Positions 13,763 through 24,692 of a DNA stretch of 64,000 nucleotides are shown here, one piece after another. Below the pieces are notes generated by a model. The model searched no databases. It was given only the letters and a program-made list of their open reading frames with translations, and was not told the DNA's origin. Each line of letters begins with the position of its first letter. Position 1 is the first letter of the stretch. The translations under genes were made by a program, and so were the position numbers. Source of the DNA: Lagopus muta (Eukaryota; Chordata; Aves; Galliformes; Phasianidae); the NCBI RefSeq assembly GCF_023343835.1, contig NC_064435.1, positions 63,746,134-63,810,133 on the forward strand, read 5' to 3'.

Positions 13763-15496
13763 AGGAGCTGTGCTCTCCGCTTGGGACCCTGAGACTGTGA
13801 AGTCTGCCAAATGGTAAATCTCCCCTGATGTGTCAAACTGCCTTGTCTCTTCTAATTGCAGAACTTTCCTTAAAGCAGCCTGGGTTTTCTCAGATAGCAG
13901 GTTTTACAACTGTCACTCACTGAGATGGGTTAACTTCTTCCAGTGGAACAAGGCTGGCTCAAAGCTCCAAAAAACAGGCCCTGGAAAGCCCAACCAATGG
14001 CCAGCTGTAATCAGAAATGTGGCTGTGGGGTCACTTCTGTGTTCTTCCCTGGCTATAAGCTAAGTTTCCAGGGAAGGAGGAGATCCCAGGGGCTGCCTGA
14101 TCTAACAGCTCCTCACACGCTTGGTTGTACCCCTGGCTTATTGGTGGGTCTGAGACTCGGCGCAAGAATCTTTTCCATTTGTCAGTGTGAAAGCACTGTG
14201 CTGCCTGAGCCTGCACAGCACAGCAGTGTCTCAACAAGAGCCCAGGGAGATTCCAGCACTATGGTAGTAAAATAACTTGAAAAAAGTGAAGGTTTTAGCC
14301 TCAGGTCTTGAGTAGACACTTGATTTTTCTGTTAGTCATGATGTTAAGAACTGAAATGTTCTGCTTTGAGAAGCTCAGCTTTTTTCTCTTACCAGATCTG
14401 ATGTCAGTGTGCTATCCAAAGAGCAACCATCAGCATTTCTGCAGTCCCAGGATGCATTCCCCACCTTTAGTCTTTGTAGGTATCACTGGTAGGATTGCAG
14501 AGTTGGATGCGCAAGGAGGAAATCCACCCCTTGCTTGGTCATCCTGTGTCAAAGAACTGGTGCCACATAAAACCTCTATGCTTTTAGAAACAGTATTATA
14601 GGCTGCCTTAGTTAACTGATTTGTCTGGCTGCATCGTGCCAGCTGTATCAACACAGTATTGACTCCCTTCTCTCCCATTTGGCACATTACTGGGGGCCAA
14701 GATTTGCTCTGCTTCCCATTTCTGAATAAGGCAAAGAGGCACAAGCTAGAGCTGCTTCTGTGCTCATTTGTTTTTTTCATCTTGACTTACGCTGTGATAG
14801 CTGGCATTCTGGATCACGTACATCTCTAATTACAGCAGCAATCAAGCATGACTGTGAGGTCACCGCTGTTGCAGAACCCAGGTAGCCTTTGGGTTTTTCT
14901 TAATGGATGCAACGTCCATCACTCTTTGAAAGCAGTGGTGGGCACTTCAGGAGGTAACTTACCAGTATCTTATGAGTTTTTGCATCATCTTCTGCTCAGC
15001 AGCTCTTCTGCTCCTCTTGCTTCTCCCAAGTACTGATTTTTCCCATCTGACTTCTTAGGTCTTTCTTCTACCAGCAGATCCAAAAGCACTTCAGCACAAT
15101 ATACTGCTGCTCTGTGCTCTTCTGCAAATTTACAGCGAGGAATATTCAAGCAGGAGGTGTGTGACTGTGTGGGTTTTCCCAGTTACAAACTCTTACTCTC
15201 TCGAGCTCTCTTCATGGTGCAGCTACACGAGAGCTTTGCTATATGAAAATTGTAGTCTTTTTTAAACTAGAAATTATTATGATGAAAATCTGAATGTTAC
15301 AACAATATCATCCAGTATTTATTGTGCAAAAGCACAAATAACCTCTTAGACAGAAGGAGGAAAGATACCATATAGCAGACTTGCAAGACTGCTGCGTTGT
15401 CTTTCTGTAGATCCAGATAAATACAGTGGAATCTGTGTAAATTTTTCAGTCTTTTTTCTTAAAACAATAAACAAATAAACAAATTGCTCTTTACAG

Positions 15497-15801
15497 CTAC
15501 CTAAAAGGAGGTTGTGGCCAGATGGAGGTCGGCCTCTTCTCCCAGGTAACTGCAACAGAGGTGATGGTGAATGGCCTTAAGTTGCCCCAGGGAGTTCAGG
15601 TGGTATATTAGGAACCATTTCTTCTCAGAAATAAAGAGCAGTGAGGCAGTGGTGCAGGCTGCCCAGGGAGGTGGTGGAGGTGTTCAAGAACTGTGCGGAT
15701 GTGGCACTGAGGAATGTGGTCAGTGGGCATGGTGGGGGTGGCTTCGCAGTTGGACTGGATGACCTTAGTGTTCTTTTCTAACCTTAATGATTCTATAATG
15801 C
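15497..15801 (+). mobile_element. CR1 LINE 3' fragment
   Basis: The sequence follows the avian CR1 3' end closely. It runs from the segment reading GGAGGTTGTGG, through CTGCCCAGGGAGGTGGTGGA and GATGTGGCACTGAGG, to a terminal TTCTATAATG that corresponds to the CR1 3' octamer repeats. The orientation is + and the copy is 5'-truncated, as nearly all CR1 copies are. The frame over it is not an intact ORF2, so the copy is dead. The ending suggests a CR1-Y/F-type subfamily, which I infer from memory of consensus sequences. Confidence 0.93.
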
Positions 15802-16190
15802 TACTTTTCCTCCCAGCACTGATCCAAATCATAGCAAACCTCTGGATCAGCTTTCTACTAAAGCACACAGGGGCATTTGCTGCTCAAAGCTCATCATCTT
15901 TTATTTATATGCACTTCCTACCTTTACAGCAAAGGTCACCTCAAGCAGTGTACAAAGAAACTCCTTCTCAAAAAAATCTTTCTTTCTAAATACAGGGAGT
16001 AAAACTGAGAACAGGTTCCAATTTTCATACCACAATTTCTCTAAAAAGTAAGCTTTTTATTAAAAACCACACACTGAAAAAAAAAACCCACAATAAAAAT
16101 ACAATACTTTTCTGAAGACTAAAAGCTTGCTCAGAAGAATTAGGCAACCTACCAGGGCCATCTAGAGATGCCACCAGTGACAATGATGAG

Positions 16191-16381
16191 CATAAATGTG
16201 CAACTTTTTGGCTTGCCTGGGCCACAGTAACTGAAAAGGTACTGTCCTAGACCACTACACACAATTGCCTTGTACAAAATATTGCTAAAAGCCATAAAAT
16301 AATCTTTAAAGTTCATGATCTTGTGGGGCTGCATTATTTACTGTCCAGGGCTGCATGAGGCCAACGGGTTGGACATGCCTG
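16191..16381. mobile_element. Small hAT-Charlie-type DNA transposon remnant
   Basis: The left end reads like the degenerate Charlie terminus followed by the typical TTTTTGGCTTGCCTGGGCCA stretch. The right end reads GGGCTGCATGAGGCC then GGGTTGGACATGCCTG, the usual opposite terminus. The two ends match as inverted repeats at about 10 of 14 positions. The flanking 8 bases, ATGATGAG and ATGTAGAG, agree at 6 of 8 positions, as expected for an aged hAT target-site duplication. At about 190 bp it is a non-autonomous, MITE-like copy without transposase. Confidence 0.72.
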
Positions 16382-17235
16382 ATGTAGAGTAAGGATTAGA
16401 GCAGATCTCAGCCTAACCACCAGTCTGCTGCATGCGTTCACAGAGGAATGAAGAAAGGCAACTGGGAGTTTATGTTACCAAGCGCTCTGGGGTCCACATG
16501 CAGTACACACATGCAGTATTGAGCTCTTAGATCTGTTACATCATCTAGCACAGCTGGGGCACCTGATCCAGGTGTACTAATGCTGTTTCTGTGGAGATTA
16601 TTATAATCACATTTGCTGTGAAATCTTGCAAAGAACCTGCACCAGATCCCACCTATTCCAGAGCCCAAGATAACCCCTGCTCTGCAAGGGAGAGTTGCCA
16701 TGTTGTTTTCAGTAATAAATTATGACTAAACCCAGCTTTTTTTAAATGGAGCCTGGCAAGCTAAACAACTTCTTTACTGCTTTTTTTTCTGTGTGCCTTA
16801 AAGGACTGTGTAGTTAGCATATTGCAGGTTGTGCTTTGATATAAACAGCCTGGCATTTAGCTGAGCTTGAAGGAGAGTCCTTTATTTCTCCTATCAATTT
16901 CACTACAGCCAGATGTAGCTCATCTCCTGACTCATAAAGAAAGTAAGTGCAATAGTGTTCATGCCTGAGGAAGCAAGCAGAAGCCTTGAGACAACCATGG
17001 CAGAATTAAAATACTGAGCAGCTTCACTGGTTTATTGTGGACACTAACCCACATGCTGGACACTATGATTACCTTTTGTAGGAATACCTGCAAGTGAGAT
17101 GAGCTTGCCTGCTCATTCTACAAGCAATTACGAGCTTATCCAATGTTTCAGAAGAGAGATATGCAGTGAGGTATTAACCTATGCAAAAGCCAGCAATCTG
17201 CCTTAACAGAGCTTTAATGTATTTTTTTCTGCCAG

Positions 17236-17482
17236 GGAAGATTTGGGCCAGGTCAGCCTCAGCAATCTGTTCCGTAAGCCTGCTGCTTCCTGTGACCCCA
17301 GGAGTGCAGACGTTTTGTCCCACGAGCAACACTGTCTTTGGTGACCTCCTGATGAAACACACACTTCATGTGGAACCTGTCTTCTCCTGGTGTGAGCAAG
17401 GCACTTGTAACATTGACCCTAACACCAGGTGGGGCCACAGGCGAGGACCCTGCTACTCTGAAGGGTCTTGGGGGTTCCTCAG
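17236..17482 (+). other. Exon-like interval, 247 nt (weak candidate)
   Basis: The interval is preceded by the acceptor-like TATTTTTTTCTGCCAG and followed by a CAG|GTAACA donor. One frame stays open through all 247 nt, continuing from an upstream ATG at 17181. The interval is more GC-rich than its surroundings. If coding, it would start with two bases of a split codon and end with two bases of another. The inferred peptide has five cysteines and no recognisable domain. The donor is only moderate (A at +4 rather than G at +5), so it may be chance or an exon of a noncoding RNA. Confidence 0.17.
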
Positions 17483-20400
17483 GTAACAAAGGGAAGACTT
17501 AGCATGCTAAAGCTTGTCCTTTTGCTGCTATCAGTGTATGACATCATTAACATAGGAAGACCTTGATGCAAATTCATTCAACTTTTCTTGTGCCAAATGC
17601 TAAAGTCATTTTTTTTTCTGTCTCTCAGACAACAGCACAGCTGTATGCTTCATATTTATAGAATTTGTGGGTAGAATTTATAGATTTCTGGGTAGAAAAG
17701 TACATATCCTGGGCCTCACTCTACTACTTAGAACAACATTCCTGTTAGTAAGTCTTTCAAAGGAACTCCTTTTTTTCTTTTTTTTTTTTTTAACCTGAGT
17801 TTTGGTTCTGAAAAGACATGACAACATCTCCTCAATTTCCTAACAAAATGGGACATGCTAGGTCAATATCTGTTTTGTTGGACAATGAAAAAACATGGAT
17901 AGATGCCAATTGATTTGCCCCAGACCAAGCCAGCGGCAGTCCCAGGTGAATGACTCTGATCCTGAGCTTATGGCCTGCTCTAAAGGCTCTTGGCAAGATT
18001 CTGGGTCAAGGACAGTATGTATGAGTCATCTCAAGTCCTCCTAAAGAGTAACCTTCTCTCATACTCTTCTCAAGAGTTGTTCATGTTGACAGTGCACCAT
18101 GGAAGCCTCAGGGAGAAGCTAGCATTATCCGGCATGGGCTATAATCAGCATGATAGATGCTTTTGTTTTCCATCTCTTGTTTGTGTGAATCACCACACAT
18201 GGACTCCTGGATCATCGAGTTACCCAGAGAAATATGTCCAGATCCACTTCAGTCAATGTTTTATATCAGAACAGCTTAGTTTATACTTTTTTCCTCAATC
18301 CATCCGTGTCTATTTATTTTAACTAGGTTGACCCACAAGTGTTGGATCTGATGTTCATTTGACCAAACTCCACACATCGTGAGGAGCACTGCACGGATGG
18401 TGAGCATGGAAGGAGGATGTACCACTCCTCAATGTCAGTTTAACTTCACCTAAACATTTGCTCATGAGGCTGCACCACAGAGATGCAGCTTTTGTATTCA
18501 GGGTCTGGATGTCACAGCAGCGCTCCATGAGTGCTGCTGTACCGTCAGCGCACTGTGTGCTCCCCTTTATGTGCCCCCAAACACCATCACCAAGGCACCT
18601 CTGTAGGTAGGCAGGAGAGTGGTCCTGCTGCAGCCATCCTGGGGGGGGCTGAACCTTGTGCATGAGTCAAGGAGGGATTATACAAACAGTGTGTGAAAGG
18701 AGGATAAGTGCTTTTTCAAAGAAAAGCTCAATGGTTAATATAATGGAAAGCAAGCAGAAATTCAGTGGTTATCCCTGCACTGACTGTGAGCAACTCTGGT
18801 TCCTGGTGTTCAGAAGTGAAAGATGAAAAAGTTTTTTCATAGGTCACTGAGTAATTGGCAAAGAAAATAGCTTTCCTGCTGGCTGTGAGGAGCCTGGGAA
18901 GGTGTTAATGCCTCAGCTGCTGCTCTCCTGCCATCAAGTCCAACTGGGAGCCCCAGAGGGAATCCAGGCGGAGAGAGTGCAGGACTTGAAAGCTTTGACT
19001 GTGTTTCCATGGAAAAGAGAGCCAGCTCCCTGATAGCTATCTCAAGTGTTGTTACACACACCCTTTCCCTCCATCCTTTCACACAACATTTCCAAGATAC
19101 ACCTCAAACCGAAGTTTTGTTCTCTCAGGTACAGAGCTCACATGCTCCCTGAGCTAATGTCTGTTTTTAAGTTATGCTTTCTTGTTTGAAATTTACCTGA
19201 ACTACTTCCACATAACATAGATGTGCAAAGGCCGGAATCAAATATATCAGGAATCTGGTCTGTGATTACCTTTGCAGAAATAAAGAGACAGATGAGCAGC
19301 AGTGCAATGATAGGCAGTTGCTTTTGATTGAAAATTATTTTAATTCGTGTGTTCAACAGAGTGAGTCAAAAAACACTAAAAACAGCCATTCAGAAAATCC
19401 TTTCTTTTACTGTATTTGTAAGCAGGTATGCATGCATGCAGACGTATTTGCTGACCACGTGTATGTTTCACCACTACTTAATCATCTTACTGTCTTTCAC
19501 CTGCGTATTAGCTCCTTGCCTTGCTGTCTAATTAATGACCATCTCTAAATGTCATAAACAAGTTAATCCTCTTTTCCAGATCATTCACAAAGATGTTAAA
19601 CAGGACTCACACATTCATCCCTGTAAGCCTTTGCCACATCTCCCTTGGCCTAAGGACTACAACCATCAACAAAATGAACCAGCAGATGACTGAGCCTTCT
19701 CCACATCCATTACTTTCATAGGTGAAGTATGACGAAGTCGATGCCTCTCTGAGTACCTTTCCCACATCTCTGCTGCCACCATCCCTGAACCCTGAGGCAC
19801 ACAGGCCATAGCAGCAAAAGAATTTCAAGGCAGCGTTGTTCCTTTACAGTTCACTGAAGACAAAGTGATGACTACACTTAAGTGCTTTGCTGGATGAGGA
19901 TGTAAAGTATGCTGCAGCTCCCCATGTGATTTTTTCCTTAAAAAACTATGGTGAGCCAGATATTAGTACAGTGCTATTCTATCTTTCCCTGTAACATTTT
20001 GTTTCCTTTCAAATTTTTTGTTTGTTTTTGCCTACAGACAGATTGTCCAGAGATTGACACTAAATTGTCTATTACAATGCACTGATGCCTCTTCTGAATC
20101 GACTTACTCAATTCAGTACCTAACAGCATTTGGAAACTGCTCAAATCACATATATTTAATCTGACAATGTGTTGTCTCGTTTTCCACCTTTCTTCAATTC
20201 CCTCTGGAGTACACCCAGAATAGATCATTTGTCATTGCAAATCTTGGAAACAAAAGTGGATTTCAGTTAGTGGAGAATTGTACACAGACCCTAGTGTATT
20301 CTATATTTAAAAAACAAAAAACAAAAAAACCCCACAACTATTAGAGTAATAGTTAATTGAGAACAACATAGCTTCAGATTTAAACCAGTATTTAGGTACT

Positions 20401-20573
20401 AATGACAAACCATGGATGCATGCCCTGCATAGCTCTGCTCTCCTCCACGCCCATGAACTCTTGTTCCATTTATTTCAATATTTCTTTTTCCGGGTGGAAG
20501 CACTAGATTACTAAAACCAAGGCTCTTGTTTTTATGCCAACAGTTCTTAGCTGGATATTCTTTATTCTGACAG

Positions 20574-20609
20574 ATGTAGAAACCTCTAGAGTACTCAAGG
20601 CCAAGCAAG
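20574..20609 (+). other. Exon-like interval, 36 nt (weak candidate)
   Basis: The acceptor-like TTCTTTATTCTGACAG precedes it and AAG|GTGAGTGA follows it. Two of the three frames contain a stop; the third is open for 11 codons. The length is a multiple of three. Chance pairs of splice-like sites this close together are common in 64 kb, so this is only a pointer. Confidence 0.1.
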
Positions 20610-21371
20610 GTGAGTGACTTCCAGACACCCTCTACGAAGCTTACATTGAAAATTTGAGGAATGTTTGTTGTTCAACTGGAAGAGCACTTTTCTAGGGCCT
20701 GGCTTTGAAAAGAAAAGGTGTGAATGCATTGTGGTAAAAAGAAATAACTCTGCATATAGAGAAATACATCTGAGCCATTGTATTGCAAAAATAGCTGCTA
20801 CTCACCTTTTCTACTCCTCTGCAGAGATGCAAGATGCAGTAATTTGTATAAGTTGCTATTTTCAAACTGAGTTTTCAAACTTAGAAGTTGCTATGGGTGC
20901 TCAGAGATGGCAAAAAATTTTAACAGAAGTGACCACAACATAATAATTCAATAACCTGTTCTGTTTGAAATAAGGAACAATTTTAATTATTAAGTAGCTG
21001 ACTGACAGAACCACATTTTATGTTGACATGTAGAAATTGATGAAGTTTTCTCATCTGTTTTATAACATACACACAATACTAGCAACATGTCTGTGGCATT
21101 AAGTATTCCCCAAAACTGTTGGTTGTGTTTGGTTAAGTAAGTTAAAATGTTTCTCTTTGGTGATGCAGAGAAGTCTCTGCAGATTGAAAACTCTCCATTC
21201 TAAGATCTCAACTCCTGTGATCCAGAAAAATACCTTAGTAACTCTTCAGACTTTACACCTTTGGGAATATAGTCTTTACCCCTGTGTTTCCAGATTGGTT
21301 TTAATACTGATCCAGACAAGGCAAGTTCTGAACAGATTATTACAACATTGTTTGGTCTAAAGCATATAAAC

Positions 21372-21421
21372 TTTGCTTCATTTTGGTCTGAAGCAAAGAC
21401 TTTTTGCTTCAGTTAAGCAAA
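21372..21421. repeat. Overlapping inverted repeats (hairpin cluster)
   Basis: TTTGCTTCA (21372-21380) pairs perfectly with TGAAGCAAA (21389-21397) across an 8-base loop. TTTGCTT (21403-21409) pairs with AAGCAAA (21415-21421) across five bases. The four arms are variants of one heptamer, so alternative pairings are possible. Arms are too short for a microRNA precursor. Confidence 0.7.
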
Positions 21422-24416
21422 GATATTAGCACCCTCACTATACGCACTTGTCCTGAACTGATTTCCATCCTTATGAAGGTTGTGCCATGAAAGGTAGGAA
21501 TGATGCTCACAGGCTGCTGCCTTCACAGATGGGCCCTTCAGAGAGAACTTCCACGTGATTGATTGATGACACAGTCATCTTTGCTTCAGTTGTGTATCTG
21601 AAATCCCTTTGCAAATACATGTCCTTGCTCATGGTTGGCTGGAATTCCCCAGTGGAAACGATTTCTGTCTCATTCTGATGCCATTAACTACCCTCAGAGG
21701 TGGGGAAAAAAAAAACAACTCCCCTTCCTATGCCTTGGGTATGAATTCTTACATATGGGGTACCTTTAATGAAGATGTGCTGCAAAACCCTTGAGAACTG
21801 CCTTCTGGTTGTGGACAGTGACTGGGATTCAGGGGATCACCTGCTGGAGGATGCCAACAGGTCTTGCTCATCCTTCTGCACTACTGATAAAATATCCTAC
21901 TTCTTGGGCTGTTCAATGGTGAGTGGTCACAGACAGCTGATTCAGACAGTGCTAGTGGCCTGTTCTACTGGACTTGGGTGCTGGTAGTACTCAGCACACA
22001 CAGCAGTACTGGGTTTCAGCCTTTTTGTCTCAAGCGCTCAGCCTTCAGCCTCTGAATTTTCACCTTCAGCTATCAAGAGCTGGGCTTTCATTTATCTATT
22101 GTTGAGATTGTTTTCTAAAACTTACCTCTGTTGAAGAATGACTTTTTTATTAGGCTCTCATTTGATCTGTTTTGTACTGCCTTGGGAGAGCCTGGGTCAG
22201 TCCTGTGTTTCTACATATCACTTTAGTGTAGGGCTTGTTGCTGTACATTATTTGCTATAGATGAATTGTTCTGGAGGAGCAGGTGGTGTCAGGGCTTGCA
22301 AAATTTAAATCTTGCATCCTCCTTGGCTTGCCCTCCTGAAGATTAAATCACAGGGAAGAGTTACAGTAAAGAAATTTGGAACAGAAGTCCAGCCTGTGCC
22401 CCGTGTCTGCAGTGGTACACTCCTGAATTCCCTTTCAGATGGAAAATATGTATAAATTAAGGGGAGTCAGGGGAGAAAGCAAACAATTTCTCAGCCATAT
22501 ATTAACCTCTGAACAGTTTACTTACACATGTAATAGCTTGGGACTTGACTGTGCTGCAGTCACTGAACTCCATCTCAGGGATGAAATGAAAGTTGTTTTT
22601 ATGAAAAATTCCTCTGACCCATCTGCAGGCACAGTCACTGCTGGCTTTTTTATCTTGTCTTCACGTCCTGCTGAGATAGCAATGCAGAAGCCAGGATTTG
22701 TTGGAATGAAAGGATTTGCTGCCTATTTTGTCATTACAGATGGGTTGTGCAAAGGAAACATCTGAGGATGGTGGCTCCAGAAACTCATCCCAGCATTAGT
22801 TTCTGATGCTGGACTGACAGACATCTCTTAAAATCTCTTGCAGCTTTTGAAGATGTCACGAAACAAGCAGATAGCCAACTCCAAACTTCCATGAGCTTTA
22901 TTAACAACACATCCTTATTTTCTGTAAACTTTTGCCTAAATTCTAAGGGTTTTTCAGGTAGCAAATAACTCACCAACTTTTTAGTAATATATAATAAGGT
23001 GAGCTGGATGTATATGCTGCTAGTTCTGCTCTCAGCTACAGAGACCATGGGAATAAATTGAAATTGTTTTGAAGAAGAAAAAACACTCCTAACACTTATG
23101 TGTACAGAAAAGGTTTTTTAATACAAAGAATGTATTAAGCATTACTAGAAATCACAAGAGGCAAGTAGCAAAGCACTCACAGGGTGTGAGACTTCCCTTT
23201 CCTTACAACCAAGGACTGCAAGTGAACTAATGTTCCTTAGCACTAGAATTAACTAGTGCTGACAGCTGAACAGCTGAAGCTAAAGTAAAATTATCACCTA
23301 CCACTGGAATATCTGAGATCTTAAAACACGATGTGCCTTGTCTTCTCAGGAATCATCTCTATCTGTCAAGGGTTTTAAAGAAGTGAGGCTTTTCATATAG
23401 ACTTGAGCACATCCATTGCTCCTCCCCAGCACCTGGAATATATCATCATTTACGTGGTGACAGCCAGTTTTACAGCTTGTACAAACTAATGCTAACTGCT
23501 TTGTTACTAGTGAATACTGGACTTTAACTTTTAAAGACCCAGATAGTTGCTGGAGGGATAGCCTGGTCTGGGCAACAGGCTCTTATGACTCCTCACCTCT
23601 ATACATCACCTGTTGCATTGTGCCATGGAAATAGCTTTAACAGCAGAAATACCGTGCTCTTTGTCCAGACCAATAGACAGTTTACTGAAGTAAAACCAAT
23701 GACTTATCAGGGGATAAATGCAAGCCTGCTGTAATCCCATGTTAATAACGGCAGCCAACTGAATTATTCTCAGGTGTTCCAGGGGAGTGAGCCAAACCAG
23801 CTGTGTAGATGAGGGTATAAAGCCAGCACAGAGAATTTGCCTCAGGGAATACAAGGTTGATCAAATTCCCTTCAAAAGTCAATTCTTTTGATGATGTGAA
23901 ACATAGATTTCCTAAAATGTGAAAGGAATGATTTGTTCTACCATTGTTGATGGCTGAAGGCAAATATTCACAAGACTGAATTAACAAAACTACTACTGCC
24001 TTCGTACTGCTGCAGCTGAAGGCTCTCCTGGGAGCACACTGACTCATAAGAATGTTGTTCATCCTTTTCAGCCCATCCAGGAGAACAACATGTGCAGAGG
24101 TATGACACGCTGCATTTCAATCGCAAGAAAGTGGGGGAGGTACAATTGTTTCAAATATTAACCTCAGTGTCAGGAACAAATTGATATGCTGATCGATGCC
24201 AGTATTTGGAATGTGAATGTTTGCATAGTCAAGCAGGCAGCTTAATTTTTCCATGAATTTTCATTTTCTCATTTTATTTCTCAACTTTTAAAAATAAAAT
24301 GTGATCAGTTGAGCTGAGCGAGGCACCTGCGGTGAGGGAATTAGTAGCTGAGCCAAAAATTTAAAGGGGAGGTAAGTTCTGTTGCACACTCTCTCCATCT
24401 TTTTTAAATTTAAAAT

Positions 24417-24692
24417 GAGGGTGGATAGTGATAGCACAAGGGTGAATGGTCTTCAACTGAGAAAGGGGAGGTTTAGGTTAGATATCAGGAGGAAGTTTTT
24501 CACCCAGAAGGTGGTGAAACACTGGGACAGGTTGCCCAAGGAGGCTGTGGATGCTCCATCCCTGGAGATATTCAAGGCCAGGCTGGATGTGGCTCTGGGC
24601 AGCCTGCTCTGGTGGTTGGCGACCCTGCACATAGCAGGGGGGTTGAAACTCAATGATCATTGCAGTCCTTTTCAACCCAGGCTTCTCTATGA
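24417..24692 (+). mobile_element. CR1 LINE 3' fragment
   Basis: The segment matches the CR1 3' region in + orientation. Recognisable blocks are AGGAGGAAGTTTTTCACCCA, the GGGACAGGTTGCCCAAGGAG block, ATTCAAGGCCAGGCTGGATG, and a 3' end reading TCCTTTTCAACCCAGGCTTC then TCTATGAAG. It has a longer and better kept 3' region than the copies at 31402 or 48750. It is 5'-truncated and noncoding. The 109-codon open frame over it is part of this dead repeat and not a gene. Confidence 0.94.

Larger units (their letters stand above)
4751..15496. other. Unique noncoding sequence, no supported gene
   Basis: Apart from one long unassigned minus-strand open frame and short dyads listed separately, I see no gene, transposon or RNA gene in this 10.7-kb stretch. 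Base composition is locally more GC-rich around 13250-14280, but CpG is scarce there and it is not a CpG island. Open frames in that part have no recognisable domains. Confidence 0.5.
15802..24416. other. Noncoding sequence with one small transposon
   Basis: Apart from the hAT element at 16191-16381 and two weak exon-like intervals, this stretch holds no feature I can support. There are T-rich tracts near 17770-17792 and an A(n)C stretch near 20308-20330. Open frames are short and have no recognisable domain. Confidence 0.5.

Noticed and set aside
14430..14780. 116-codon minus-strand open frame
   Set aside because: Overlaps an open frame on the + strand and has no recognisable domain or signals.
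14954..15140. Minus-strand donor-like GTAAGT with an upstream acceptor-like site
   Set aside because: The acceptor has a poor pyrimidine tract and the interval has no clearly coding frame.
16060..16110. A-rich stretch near the hAT element as a possible retroposon tail
   Set aside because: No retrocopy or target duplication found; it is low-complexity sequence outside the hAT boundaries.
18355..18663. Minus-strand frame with a slight likeness to a mariner-type transposase motif
   Set aside because: Only a few residues around Gln-Gln-Asp resemble the motif; no terminal repeats, TA duplication or wider similarity.
22120..22140. Strong minus-strand donor-like AGGTAAGT
   Set aside because: No suitable acceptor at exon distance on the minus strand; single donor-like sites are frequent by chance.
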